DNA of 64,000 nt from Nonomuraea africana. Lineage in GTDB: Bacteria > Actinomycetota > Actinomycetes > Streptosporangiales > Streptosporangiaceae. Positions 16,810 to 26,774 of this stretch are shown here, one piece after another (within the stretch, counting starts at the first letter, position 1; each line of letters opens with the position of its first letter). Below the pieces are notes generated by a model, which was not told the origin of the DNA, did not search any database, and saw only the letters and a program-made list of their open reading frames with translations. The stretch covers positions 5,332,001 through 5,396,000 of the forward strand of contig NZ_JADBEF010000001.1 of assembly GCF_014873535.1 (NCBI RefSeq), written 5' to 3'. A program made the position numbers and the translations under genes.

Positions 16810-18024
16810 ATGCCCATCGCACTCCTGGCCCTGGCCATCGGCGCCTTCGGGATCGGGACGACCGAATTCGTCATCATGGGGTTGCTGCCCCAGGTCGCCG
16901 CCGAGTTCGGCGTCTCCATCCCGACGGCCGGATACCTGGTCACCGGATACGCCATGGGCGTCCTCATCGGCGCTCCCTTCATGACCCTTCTCGGCACCCG
17001 CGTCTCCCGCAAGCACATGCTCATGGCGCTGATGGGCATCTTCGTCGTGGGCAACCTGCTCTCGGCCATCGCCCCGGCCTACGGCGTCATGCTCGCCGGA
17101 CGGATCGTGGCCTCCCTGGCCCACGGCGCGTTCTTCGGCATCGGCTCGGTGGTCGCGGCCAACCTGGTCGCGCCGCAGAAGCGGGCCAGCGCGATCGCGC
17201 TGATGTTCACCGGGCTCACCGTGGCCAACGTCGTCGGCGTGCCACTGGGCACCCTGCTCGGACAGCAGGCCGGATGGCGTCTCACCTTCGCCGTCGTCGC
17301 CGCGCTCGGCGTGATCGCGGTGATCGGCGTCGCGCTGCTCGTCCCCGCCGACAAGAACCCCGGCACCCTGAAGACGGCGCGTACCGGACTCGTCCGCCGC
17401 GAGGTGGCCGCCCTCCGCGACGTCCAGGTGCTGCTCGCCATGGGGATGACCGTGCTCGGCTTCGGCGGCGTCTTCGCCGCCATCACCTACATCGCGCCCA
17501 TGATGACCGAGGCCGCCGGGTTCGGTGAGTCCGGCCTCACGTGGATGCTCGTCCTGCTCGGCGTCGGCATGGTGATCGGCAACCTGGTCGGCGGACGGCT
17601 CGCGGACCGCGCGCTGATGCCCCTCCTCTACGTCTCGCTGGCCGCGCTCGCGGTGGTGCTCGGACTGTTCACCTTCGCCGCGTACTCCCAGGTCGCCTCG
17701 GCCGTGGCCGTCCTGCTGATCGGCACCCTCGGCTTCGCGACCGTGCCGCCGCTGCAGAAGCGGGTGCTCGACCTGGCATCCGGCGCGCCGACGCTCGCCT
17801 CGGCGGTCAACGTGGGCGCCTTCAACCTCGGCAACGCCCTGGCCTCGTGGCTCGGCGGACTCGTGATCTCCGCCGGGCTCGGGATCACCGCCCCGAACTG
17901 GGTGGGCGGACTGCTGGCGGGCTCCGCGCTCGTGCTGGCCGTGATCTCGGGGCTGCTGGAGCGCAGGCAGGCCCACCGCCCGGTCAGCACCCCCGCCGGG
18001 GTGGCCGCCGTCGAAACCGTCTGA
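16810..18024 (+). CDS. MFS efflux transporter (DHA1 / AraJ-YdhP-like)
   Basis: The 404-residue, 12-helix protein opens with GAFGIGTTEFVIMGLLP, the signature of DHA1 exporters of the AraJ/YdhP type. It continues with GTRVSRKHML after helix 2 and the drug-antiporter motif C-like GVPLGTLLGQQAGWRLTF. These proteins export sugars, chloramphenicol-like drugs or other small molecules. The divergent MarR gene probably controls it. A 9-bp stem-loop follows the stop. The substrate cannot be read from sequence. Confidence 0.88.
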   Translation: MPIALLALAIGAFGIGTTEFVIMGLLPQVAAEFGVSIPTAGYLVTGYAMGVLIGAPFMTLLGTRVSRKHMLMALMGIFVVGNLLSAIAPAYGVMLAGRIVASLAHGAFFGIGSVVAANLVAPQKRASAIALMFTGLTVANVVGVPLGTLLGQQAGWRLTFAVVAALGVIAVIGVALLVPADKNPGTLKTARTGLVRREVAALRDVQVLLAMGMTVLGFGGVFAAITYIAPMMTEAAGFGESGLTWMLVLLGVGMVIGNLVGGRLADRALMPLLYVSLAALAVVLGLFTFAAYSQVASAVAVLLIGTLGFATVPPLQKRVLDLASGAPTLASAVNVGAFNLGNALASWLGGLVISAGLGITAPNWVGGLLAGSALVLAVISGLLERRQAHRPVSTPAGVAAVETV

Positions 18025-18038
18025 CCGGCGAAACCCTC

Positions 18039-18077
18039 CCGCCCGCGGCGGCCGCCAGCACCGGCCGTCGCGGGCGG
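18039..18077 (+). terminator. hairpin after MFS gene
   Basis: CCGCCCGCG (18039-18047) pairs with CGCGGGCGG (18069-18077), a perfect 9-bp stem starting 15 nt after the stop of the MFS gene. It has no U-run, as is common in high-GC actinomycetes. Confidence 0.5.
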
Positions 18078-18283
18078 ACCGCTGTGACGCCACAACAGCA
18101 AACCCGCCACCCGAGCGAACAACCCACCACCGCAGCCGGCCCCAACGAACCCCTCACCACAGGCCGACCTCAACGAACCCGCCACCGCCACGGCGCCGCC
18201 CGCCGTGCAGGCGAGTGGCGCCCTGACGGTGGTGACGGTCGTGTGATCGGGATCTGGTGGCGGTCCCGGCGTATCGTGAGGGC

Positions 18284-18769
18284 GTGGCCGACACCCATCC
18301 TCGCCCCCGCAGGCGGGGCCTCGCCGTCGCCGTCGTCCTCTCGGGCCTGCTCCTCGCCTTCACCGCGCTGCTCCCCTGGGCCGGCATCGACGCCAGGCTC
18401 GACCTGCTGGGCGCCGGGCTCAGCCAGGACGTCCGTGGCGTCGACGACCCGTTCGGCGTCTACACGCTCGTCGCGGGACTGGCCGCCGCCGCGTTCGGCG
18501 TCGCCGGCCTGCTGCGCGGCCGCTTCCTGACCGCGCTCGCCGCCCTCCCGGGGGCGACGGCGTGCGCGCTGCTGGTGGTGTACGTCGCCGACCCGCGCGG
18601 CATCGGCGACCGGGTGGCGGTCGATCTCGGCGTGCTGTCGATCGAGCCGGGCCTGCGCGCGGGCTGGTTCGCCGCCCTGGCCGCCGCGCTCGCGGTGACC
18701 GTCCTCGCCCTGCTCTGCCTCACCCGCGCGCCCCGGCCCGCGCCCGAGTCCCCATCCCGCCGCGCCTGA
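18284..18769 (+). CDS. small integral membrane protein, unknown function
   Basis: A 161-residue protein from GTG 18284 (an in-frame GTG at 18257 is possible). It has four hydrophobic segments: LAVAVVLSGLLLAFTALLPW, VYTLVAGLAAAAFGVAGLL, FLTALAALPGATACALLVVY and WFAALAAALAVTVLALLCL. The layout, with a short extracytoplasmic loop rich in charged residues after helix 1 and a basic Pro-rich tail, resembles unnamed actinobacterial Trp-repeat or PH-associated membrane proteins, but no family was recognised. One copy of a dispersed 80-bp element starts 17 nt after its stop. Confidence 0.65.
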   Translation: MADTHPRPRRRGLAVAVVLSGLLLAFTALLPWAGIDARLDLLGAGLSQDVRGVDDPFGVYTLVAGLAAAAFGVAGLLRGRFLTALAALPGATACALLVVYVADPRGIGDRVAVDLGVLSIEPGLRAGWFAALAAALAVTVLALLCLTRAPRPAPESPSRRA

Positions 18770-18786
18770 GTCCTGACCCCCATCCC

Positions 18787-18866
18787 GTACGGCAAGCCAC
18801 CGATAGGCCACCGTGGTCACCGCCGGCCACCCGTCCATCACGCCACTCCAGCAGAACTCCGGCGCG
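18787..18866 (+). repeat. dispersed 3'-flank element, copy C
   Basis: The element begins GTACGGC 17 nt after a stop codon and ends ...CCGTCCATCACGCCACTCCA then GCAGAACTCCGG. Over its second half it matches copy A (34190-34273) closely, including an identical 14-nt block CCGTCCATCACGC plus flanks. See also copy B at 22621-22699. Confidence 0.75.
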
Positions 18867-19051
18867 CCGCCGCAACGTCGCCCGCAAAACCACATGGTCG
18901 ATCTCCTCGAACACCGCGCCGGCGAACTCCGGACGGGCCTCGAGCCCCGGCCACACCCATGTGACCTCGGTGCCGGCGCTCTCGGTGCCGGCGCTCTCGG
19001 TGGTAGCGCCGTGCATCCCGACCAGGTCGGACGCGCAACGCCCAGAGAGAC

Positions 19052-19123
19052 CCGAGCGCGACGCCCGGCAGAAACCCGAGAGAGACACCCCGCAGAGAGC
19101 CGAGCGAGACGCCCGGCAGTGAG
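19052..19123. repeat. three 24-bp imperfect tandem repeats
   Basis: Units start CCGAG at 19052, 19076 and 19100 and share the pattern CCGAG-GAC-CCC-GCAG. A fourth degenerate unit may precede them at 19029. The last unit forms one arm of the terminator hairpin that follows. Confidence 0.7.
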
Positions 19124-19136
19124 CCGGGCGTCTCGC
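19104..19136. terminator. 14-bp perfect terminator hairpin
   Basis: GCGAGACGCCCGGC (19104-19117), loop AGTGA, then GCCGGGCGTCTCGC (19123-19136). It lies 25 nt beyond the stop of the UvrA-like gene on the minus strand and also downstream of the plus-strand membrane-protein gene, so it can serve both. Confidence 0.8.
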
Positions 19137-19160
19137 GGGTCGGCGGCCCGCCGGAGCGGC

Positions 19161-21455
<2,295 letters not shown>

Positions 21456-21572
21456 GTATCCCTTTCCCTAGTCACTTGATGAGTGTTCGTGTGGTTCGTC
21501 GCCCGACTGGATGGCTCTCTTGTCGTGACACCCGACGCACGGATGTCCCCGGCCTGTTGCCGCCATCCATGC

Positions 21573-21592
21573 CTTCAAGTTTCTCATTGAAC
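21573..21592. promoter_or_regulatory. candidate MerR operator, site 1
   Basis: CTTCAAGT followed by TTCTCAT and TGAAC; TTCAA and TTGAA form an inverted repeat. It lies in the gap between the UvrA-like and double-MerR genes and is repeated in similar form at 21653-21671. Confidence 0.5.
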
Positions 21593-21652
21593 TAAGCTGT
21601 CGAGACTTTTCGTCGTTGACGACCGTCCCACCTGGAATCAAGAGCCGATAAC

Positions 21653-21671
21653 CTTCAAGTCGCTGGTGAAC
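21653..21671. promoter_or_regulatory. candidate MerR operator, site 2
   Basis: CTTCAAGT-CGCTGG-TGAAC shares the outer octamer and pentamer of site 1, 80 nt away. It overlaps the end of a -10-like GATAAC (21647-21652) ahead of the merR gene, a position suited to autoregulation. Confidence 0.5.
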
Positions 21672-21694
21672 CCTGCCGGAGAGAGGAGCACCCT

Positions 21695-22507
21695 TTGGAG
21701 CGCGCGCTTCGCCCCATCGACCTGGCCCGGTTGGCGGGGATCTCCACCCAGCAGATCCGCAACTACGCCGACGCCGGCATCCTGCCGCCCGCCCCGCGGA
21801 CCCCCGCCGGCTATCGCAGGTTCGACGAGGCGCATCGCCGCGCGCTGTTCACCTACCGCGCTCTGGCGAGGGGATACGGGTGGGAGACCGCGCGGTCGAT
21901 CATGCAGGCCGTCCACGCGGGGGACGTGCCGCTCGCGCTCGCCCTGCTGGATGCCGGCCATGCCGCGCTCCACGAACAACGGCTCTCCCTGCGAGCGGCC
22001 GGCGAAGCGCTCGAAGCGGTCGCGGAACAGGACGTCGACGGCTCTGTGGCGCCGCCGTCAGGCATGCGCATCGGAGAGGTGGCCGCCTACCTCGGCGTCC
22101 GCACCTCGGCCCTGCGCGTTTGGGAGTCGGCGGGCCTGCTCACCCCGCAGCGGGCTCCTGGCACCGGATACCGCACGTACGGCTCGGCGGACGTCCGCGA
22201 CGCCCGGATGATCAACATGCTGCGGCAGGGCCGCTACCCCATGACCCAGATCCAGCCCATCCTCGACGGCCTGCGCCGAACCGGCAGCAGCGACGCCCTC
22301 CGCGCCGCCATCGCCCAACGCCAGTCAGACCTGACCCACCGATCAACGACCATGCTCGAGGGCGCCGGCGCCCTGCACCACTACCTCACCGGCAGAGACC
22401 CAGCCGCCTGCCACGACCACCCACCACTACCAGAACGCGGCACCACCGGATGCGAAGCCGCCGAAGGCGAAGGCGCAGGACGCGAGGACGCCGGATGGGA
22501 TGCGTGA
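21695..22507 (+). CDS. double-MerR transcriptional regulator (TioE-like)
   Basis: The 270-residue protein carries two MerR winged-helix domains in tandem. The first is about residues 6-70 (LRPIDLARLAGISTQQIRNY, GYRRFDEAHRR). The second is about 123-195 (MRIGEVAAYLGVRTSALRVW, GYRTYGSADVRD). A C-terminal tail with HHYLTGRDPAACHDHP could bind ligand or metal. Two DNA-binding domains in one chain are unusual for MerR proteins but typical of TioE-type regulators that neighbour UvrA-like resistance genes. The start is TTG with GAGAGGAG upstream. It probably controls the divergent ABC gene through the paired CTTCAAGT sites. Confidence 0.87.
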   Translation: MERALRPIDLARLAGISTQQIRNYADAGILPPAPRTPAGYRRFDEAHRRALFTYRALARGYGWETARSIMQAVHAGDVPLALALLDAGHAALHEQRLSLRAAGEALEAVAEQDVDGSVAPPSGMRIGEVAAYLGVRTSALRVWESAGLLTPQRAPGTGYRTYGSADVRDARMINMLRQGRYPMTQIQPILDGLRRTGSSDALRAAIAQRQSDLTHRSTTMLEGAGALHHYLTGRDPAACHDHPPLPERGTTGCEAAEGEGAGREDAGWDA

Positions 22508-22620
22508 CAAACGCCAGTCCCACAGGGGAGCCTGACAAACGCCGGACCACAGGTAAGGCACCCGGCTGCGGCGCCGTGGGTTCACCACCCAGGCGTCCGA
22601 CGATGCGCCGTTACCACGAC

Positions 22621-22699
22621 CACCGAAGTCCCGCTGGAGCAGCGCCGTCAACGGACGGCACCCCGCACCGGACGGAGGCGCCAACCCGGCCCGCCGTAC
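22621..22699 (-). repeat. dispersed 3'-flank element, copy B (after era)
   Basis: Read on the minus strand it starts GTACGGC 15 nt after the era stop and ends GCTGCTCCAGCGGGACTTCGG. The last part matches copy A at 21 of 23 positions. Spacing to the stop codon is identical to that of copy A after dnaJ. Confidence 0.75.
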
Positions 22700-22714
22700 C
22701 AGAAAGAAAGAAAA

Positions 22715-23617
22715 TCAGTCGTAGAACCCGAGCCTGCGGAGTTGCTTCGGGTCGCGTTGCCAGTCTTTGGCGACGCTGATGCGGAGGTCGAGGTAGACGC
22801 GGGTGCCGAGCAGCGCCTCGATGTGCTTGCGCGCCCTCGTGCCCACATCGCGCAGCCGCTCGCCCTTGTGCCCGATGACGATCGCCTTCTGCGAGGGACG
22901 CTCGACGAACATGTGCGCGTAGATGTCGAGCAGGTCGTCGCGCCCCTCGCGGGGCAGCATCTCGTCGACCACCACCGCGATCGAGTGGGGCAGCTCGTCG
23001 CGCACCCCTTCGAGCGCCGCCTCCCTGATCAGCTCGCCCACGAGCACCTGCTCGGGCTCGTCGGTCAGCTGGCCGCCCTCGTAGAGCGGCGGCGACTCGG
23101 GCAGCTCCGAGATCAGCACGTCGGCCAGCGGGCCGAGGTTGTCGCCGTTCTCGGAGGAGACGGGCACGATGTGGGCGAACTCCGCCAGCTGCGACAGCGC
23201 CAGCAGCTGCTCGGCGATCTGCTCCTTGGTGGCCAGGTCGCACTTGGTGACCACGGCCACGACCGGCGTCTTCTTCACCGCGGCGAGCTTGTCGGCGATG
23301 AAGCGGTCGCCCTTGCCGATCTTCTCGTTGGCGGGCACGCAGAAGCCGATGACGTCGACCTCGGTCAGCGTGGACAGCACCAGGCTGTCGAGCCGCTCGC
23401 CCAGCAGCGTGCGCGGCCGGTGCAGCCCGGGGGTGTCGACGATGACCAGCTGCGCGTCGGGACGGTGCACGATGCCCCTGATGGCGCGCCTGGTGGTCTG
23501 CGGCTTGGAGGAGGTGATCGCCACCTTGGTGCCGACCAGGGCGTTCATCAGCGTGGACTTGCCGACGTTGGGGCGGCCGACGAAGCAGGCGAATCCGGCG
23601 CGATGGTTACTGGTCAC
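22715..23617 (-). CDS. era: GTPase Era
   Basis: The 300-residue GTPase binds 16S rRNA and acts in 30S subunit maturation. It shows G1 GRPNVGKST, G2 region KPQTTRR, G3 DTPGLH and G4 TKCD. The C-terminal KH domain has VIGHKGERLRDVGTRARKHIEALLG. The start is taken as GTG 23617 (VTSNHRAGFACFVGRPNVGKS); an AAGG lies directly before it. It is last in the conserved PhoH-YbeY-CorC-CDA-NUDIX-Era series transcribed leftward. Confidence 0.97.
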   Translation of the reverse strand: MTSNHRAGFACFVGRPNVGKSTLMNALVGTKVAITSSKPQTTRRAIRGIVHRPDAQLVIVDTPGLHRPRTLLGERLDSLVLSTLTEVDVIGFCVPANEKIGKGDRFIADKLAAVKKTPVVAVVTKCDLATKEQIAEQLLALSQLAEFAHIVPVSSENGDNLGPLADVLISELPESPPLYEGGQLTDEPEQVLVGELIREAALEGVRDELPHSIAVVVDEMLPREGRDDLLDIYAHMFVERPSQKAIVIGHKGERLRDVGTRARKHIEALLGTRVYLDLRISVAKDWQRDPKQLRRLGFYD

Positions 23618-23631
23618 CTTAGAATTCTCGC

Positions 23632-24114
23632 CTATGCCGACCAGCGCTCTCGCCACCAGGCGAACGCCTGCGGCAGAACACGGGGGCTCCAGGCGGGCAG
23701 CGGCAGGCCGGCGAGCTCCGCCTCGGTGGCGAACCGGGCATCGGTGATCTCCTCGCCGTCGGGGTTGAGCACGCCGCCGACCAGCGCGCAGCCGTAGACG
23801 GCGTTGACGTAGGCGACCTGGTGGCCGTTGGCGTAGGTGGTGCGGAACTCGGGCCCGCCGAACACCCCGATCAGGCCGCGCACCTCGATGTCGACGCCGA
23901 GCTCCTCGTGCAGCTCGCGCACCACCGTGTCCTCGGGACGCTCGTCGGGGTCGATGCCGCCGCCGGGCGGCGCCCACACCTCGGGCTCCCCGGCGTGCCT
24001 GGCCACGAGCAGCCGCCCCTCGTCGTCGAACACGCAGCCGGTGGCCGCGGGCAGCATGAGCAGCGAGTTGCCGACCAGCTTGCGCAGGTCGGCCAGGAAC
24101 GGCGACATGGGCAT
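23632..24114 (-). CDS. NUDIX hydrolase
   Basis: The 160-residue protein contains a full NUDIX box (GGGIDPDERPEDTVVRELHEELGV), binding Mg2+ to cleave nucleoside diphosphate-linked substrates. The start ATG 24114 (MPMSPFLADLRKLVGNSLL) lies 1 nt after the stop of the upstream CDA-like gene, so it depends on coupled translation. Its place between the CDA-like gene and era is conserved in many actinomycetes. The substrate is unknown. Confidence 0.92.
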   Translation of the reverse strand: MPMSPFLADLRKLVGNSLLMLPAATGCVFDDEGRLLVARHAGEPEVWAPPGGGIDPDERPEDTVVRELHEELGVDIEVRGLIGVFGGPEFRTTYANGHQVAYVNAVYGCALVGGVLNPDGEEITDARFATEAELAGLPLPAWSPRVLPQAFAWWRERWSA

Positions 24115-24115
24115 G

Positions 24116-24436
24116 TCAGTTCCTGAGCGTGCCGTCAGGGCCGGCCACGAACAGCGTCTTGGCGCCGAGCTCGCGCACCACCGCCTCGTCGGCCTCGCCC
24201 GCGCCCTCGCCCGCGGTGACCAGCGCCGCCGCCTCGAGCGACTGGGCGCCGCTGGAGACCGCCATGGCCACCGCCACCTGCACGGCCGACAGCCGCAGCG
24301 AGGCGAGCTCGACGCTCGTCGCGGAGTAGGTGCGGCCGGTCTCGTCGCGCACCGCCGCGCCCTCCTTGGCGTCGTTGCGGGCCCTGGCCGCACGGGCCAG
24401 CGTAATGATCTTGGAGTCTTCGGGATCGAGAGTCAC
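24116..24436 (-). CDS. cytidine deaminase-like protein lacking zinc motifs
   Basis: The 106-residue protein keeps the overall pattern of short actinobacterial cytidine-deaminase homologues (YSATSVELASLRLSAVQVAVAMAVSSG). It lacks the catalytic H-x-E and P-C-x-x-C motifs needed for zinc, so it should not deaminate. It is embedded in the conserved CorC/era block with 1-nt spacing to the NUDIX gene, which argues it is maintained. It may be a structural or binding relic. Family assignment is by context and partial similarity. Confidence 0.7.
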   Translation of the reverse strand: MTLDPEDSKIITLARAARARNDAKEGAAVRDETGRTYSATSVELASLRLSAVQVAVAMAVSSGAQSLEAAALVTAGEGAGEADEAVVRELGAKTLFVAGPDGTLRN

Positions 24437-24445
24437 GACCCCAGG

Positions 24446-25105
24446 TTAGCGAGCCACGCCGGCGAAGGCCTTGGCGAGCTCCACCGTGCGCCTGGCGTCG
24501 ACCGTGCCGATCCCCGTGTGCACCAGCGAGACCAGCCGGTCACCCTGCCGGACCAGCACGAGGTCGAGCGCGTAGGGGTAGCCGTTCAGGCGTCCGCGCA
24601 GCTGCCTGCTCACCACCTCGTCACCGAGCCTGGGCAGCGCGAGCTCGGAGAGCCTGAGCCGCGTGCCGCTCGCCGGGTCGGCCCCTCTCAACTTCGGACA
24701 GCTGTCCAGGGCCCGGCCCAGTTCCTCGAGGTGGCCCTGCGCCTCGCCGCCCGCGTAGACGGCCATCCCCACCGCGGCCAGCTCGCCGAGCACGTTGCCC
24801 TGGAAGCTGACCGCCGCGTGGCCCTCCAGCGCGCGCGTGGGCGGATGTCCCGTGGCGGCGTCGAGTACGGCCCTGCAAGCTTGGCTCGCCGTCGTCAGCG
24901 GCGAGCGCCACGCCGCGCGGGCCCGGCCGGAGAAGCCGTCGGGCAACACGGGCTCCTTGCTCAGGAGCGCCCTCAGCCTGAGGCTCTGCTGAATCTCTCC
25001 CCCGTCGGAGACCGCCTCCTGCCCACCACATCGCGTCAGACCGGCCGCGAGCAGCCCGCAGGCCACGGCCACACCGATGATCCCCACCTTGCCGATCAGC
25101 GCCAT
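24446..25105 (-). CDS. secreted or membrane-anchored PknH-like sensor-domain protein
   Basis: The 219-residue protein from ATG 25105 has an N-terminal hydrophobic segment (VGIIGVAVACGLLAAGL) and an extracytoplasmic domain. Conserved cysteines (SQACRAVLD, LDSCPKL) and the terminal pattern VLVRQGDRLVSLVHTGIG...RTVELAKAFA are those of the PknH extracellular sensor fold found in many actinobacterial lipoproteins. The Cys after the hydrophobic core (LTRC) is a poor lipobox, so anchoring is uncertain. It follows a powerful terminator, which separates it from the corC operon. Confidence 0.65.
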   Translation of the reverse strand: MALIGKVGIIGVAVACGLLAAGLTRCGGQEAVSDGGEIQQSLRLRALLSKEPVLPDGFSGRARAAWRSPLTTASQACRAVLDAATGHPPTRALEGHAAVSFQGNVLGELAAVGMAVYAGGEAQGHLEELGRALDSCPKLRGADPASGTRLRLSELALPRLGDEVVSRQLRGRLNGYPYALDLVLVRQGDRLVSLVHTGIGTVDARRTVELAKAFAGVAR

Positions 25106-25481
25106 GATCTCCCCCGATGATCGCTCACGCCGACGGGATATCTGCCCCGTCCCTGAGCGAATGAAGCGTCTTCGCCGCAACCCTGGGAAAATCCGCACAT
25201 AAGTTAAGGGTGCTCTCGCCCGGTCGAGGTCGACCCGGGCGAGAGCACCCTTCACGAAATGCAACGCCTGGCCGCGGCTAGCAGGCCGGGCGTCGCGTTC
25301 CCCCCGGAGCTTCCTTCGCGCCGCGAACCCCTTCCGGCGCTCCGGTTGCTCCCTCCGACACCCACCGCACAGGGTGTCGAGAAACATGGTGGAGGGGCGG
25401 CCTTGCAAGTCACTTGTAGAACGCTTGCGCCTTTGACGGAGTCCGTCCACGCCTAGGGTGACCTGGGAGAATTTGCCGAGG
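25106..25481. other. 376-nt gap between corC and sensor-domain gene
   Basis: It holds one of the strongest hairpins in the window (25206-25252), more than 200 nt beyond the corC stop, leaving 25253-25481 unexplained. On the minus strand this part contains a perfect stem GACACCC/GGGTGTC and an open frame starting MFLDTLCGGCRREQPERRKG that runs through the terminator. On the plus strand TTGACG (25433-25438) and TAGGGT (25454-25459) look like a promoter pointing into corC antisense. No RNA family or protein was recognised. Confidence 0.5.
25206..25252 (-). terminator. 18-bp perfect stem terminator
   Basis: AAGGGTGCTCTCGCCCGG (25206-25223) pairs with its exact complement at 25235-25252. The 11-nt loop can itself pair through TCGA/TCGA. 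On the minus strand it ends in TTAACTTATG. It would stop transcription from corC or from an uncharacterised short transcript before the next gene. Confidence 0.85.
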
Positions 25482-26774
25482 TCAGTCCTGTTCGGCCGCC
25501 GCCGGGACGCTCTCCTCCTCAGGGGGGACGGCCCGCCGCACCACCACGGTGCTGATGCGGTTGCGCCGCCCCGCCAGGCTCTCGGCCGTCAGCTGCAGCC
25601 CGGCCACCATCGCCTGGGATCCCGCGATCGGCACCCGTCCCAGCGCGTGTGCCAGCAGGCCGCCCACCGTCTCGACGTCGTCGACCTCGATCTCGGTGTC
25701 GAACAGCTCGGCGAGCTCGTCCACCGGCATCCTGGCCGTCACCCGCATCGACCCGTCGGGCTGGACCTCGACCCTGGGCGCCTCCTGGTCGTACTCGTCG
25801 GTGATCTCGCCGACGATCTCCTCCAGGATGTCCTCGATGGTGACCAGGCCCGCCGTGCCGCCGTACTCGTCGATGACGATCGCCAGGTGGATCTGGCGCG
25901 CCTGCATCTCGCGCAGCAGCTGGTCGATCGGCTTGCTCTCGGGCACGTAGGTGGCGGGGCGCATGATCGACTCGATCCTCGCCTCCGCGTCGTCGGACGA
26001 CTCGTGCACCCTGCGCGCGATGTCCTTGAGATAGGCGATGCCGACGACGTCGTCCTCGTTCTCGCCGACCACCGGAACCCTGGAGAAACCACTCCGCAGC
26101 GCCAGGGACATCGACTGGTTGAGCGTCTTGCCCCGCTCGATGAACACCATGTCGGTGCGCGGCACCATGACCTCGCGCACAAGCGTGTCGCCCAGCTCGA
26201 AGACCGAGTGGATCATCTCGCGCTCGTCCGGCTCGATCACTCTGCGCTCCTCGGCCAGGTCGACCAGGTCGCGGAGTTCGGCCTCGGAGGTGAAGGGGCC
26301 GTCGCGGAAGCCCTTGCCTGGCGTCAGCGCGTTGCCGAGCAGGATGAGCAGCTTGGGGAGCGGACCGAAGATCCTGGTCAGGCCGTAGACGATGGGCGCG
26401 CTGGCCAGGGCGATGGGCTCGGCGTGCTGACGGCCGAGGGTGCGAGGGGAGACGCCGACGATCACGTAACTGACCACGATCATGACGGCCGCCGCCGCGG
26501 CGTAGGCCAAGCCCTGGTCGCCGAGCAGGTCGATGAACAGCAGCGTGGCGATCACCGTGGCGACCAGCTCACAGCTCAGCCGGAGGAGCAACAGCAGGTT
26601 GAGGTAGCGGGGCGGGTCGGCCACGACGGCCTGGAGCCGTTCGGCGCCCCTGCGCCCCTCGCGGACGAACTCCTCGGCGCGCACCCGGGATATGCGGGAC
26701 AGGGCCGTCTCGGCACTGGCGATCACTCCACCGATCACCACGAGCACGACGGCCGAAGGTAGCCACGCGTTCAC
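25482..26774 (-). CDS. CorC/HlyC-type CNNM transporter-regulator with CBS pair
   Basis: The 430-residue protein begins with a CNNM/DUF21 membrane domain (about residues 1-140; four hydrophobic segments such as LPSAVVLVVIGGVIASAETALS). Two CBS domains (about 200-315; REVMVPRTDMVFIE, IESIMRPATYVPES) and a C-terminal CorC_HlyC domain (RMPVDELAELFDTEI) follow. Such proteins handle Mg2+ or Co2+ efflux and resistance. The start is GTG 26774, overlapping the ybeY stop as GTGA. It is often annotated hemolysin, which is misleading. Confidence 0.92.
   Translation of the reverse strand: MNAWLPSAVVLVVIGGVIASAETALSRISRVRAEEFVREGRRGAERLQAVVADPPRYLNLLLLLRLSCELVATVIATLLFIDLLGDQGLAYAAAAAVMIVVSYVIVGVSPRTLGRQHAEPIALASAPIVYGLTRIFGPLPKLLILLGNALTPGKGFRDGPFTSEAELRDLVDLAEERRVIEPDEREMIHSVFELGDTLVREVMVPRTDMVFIERGKTLNQSMSLALRSGFSRVPVVGENEDDVVGIAYLKDIARRVHESSDDAEARIESIMRPATYVPESKPIDQLLREMQARQIHLAIVIDEYGGTAGLVTIEDILEEIVGEITDEYDQEAPRVEVQPDGSMRVTARMPVDELAELFDTEIEVDDVETVGGLLAHALGRVPIAGSQAMVAGLQLTAESLAGRRNRISTVVVRRAVPPEEESVPAAAEQD

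Larger units (their letters stand above)
18770..19160. other. 391-nt convergent gap rich in repeats
   Basis: It contains the element copy at 18787-18866, a 15-bp duplication (CGGTGCCGGCGCTCT at 18968 and 18983), three 24-bp units starting CCGAG at 19052, 19076 and 19100, and a strong terminator at 19104-19136. On the minus strand an open frame ending at 18720 (start ATG 19014, with EFAGAVFEEIDHVVLRATLR) has protein-like character but overlaps the neighbouring gene and matches no family known to me. Confidence 0.6.

Noticed and set aside
18720..19014. 98-residue minus-strand gene (contains EFAGAVFEEIDHVVLRATLR)
   Set aside because: It overlaps the 3' end of the membrane-protein gene and runs through the dispersed element, and no family or ribosome site supports it.
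25433..25459. Functional plus-strand promoter TTGACG-15-TAGGGT
   Set aside because: Spacer is short and the transcript would only be antisense to corC; kept as a note, not a feature.
25253..25481. SRP RNA, ydaO or SAM-IV riboswitch, or 6C RNA
   Set aside because: None of the defining conserved loops (for example the SRP tetraloop region or paired C6 loops) could be found on either strand; only generic stems are present.
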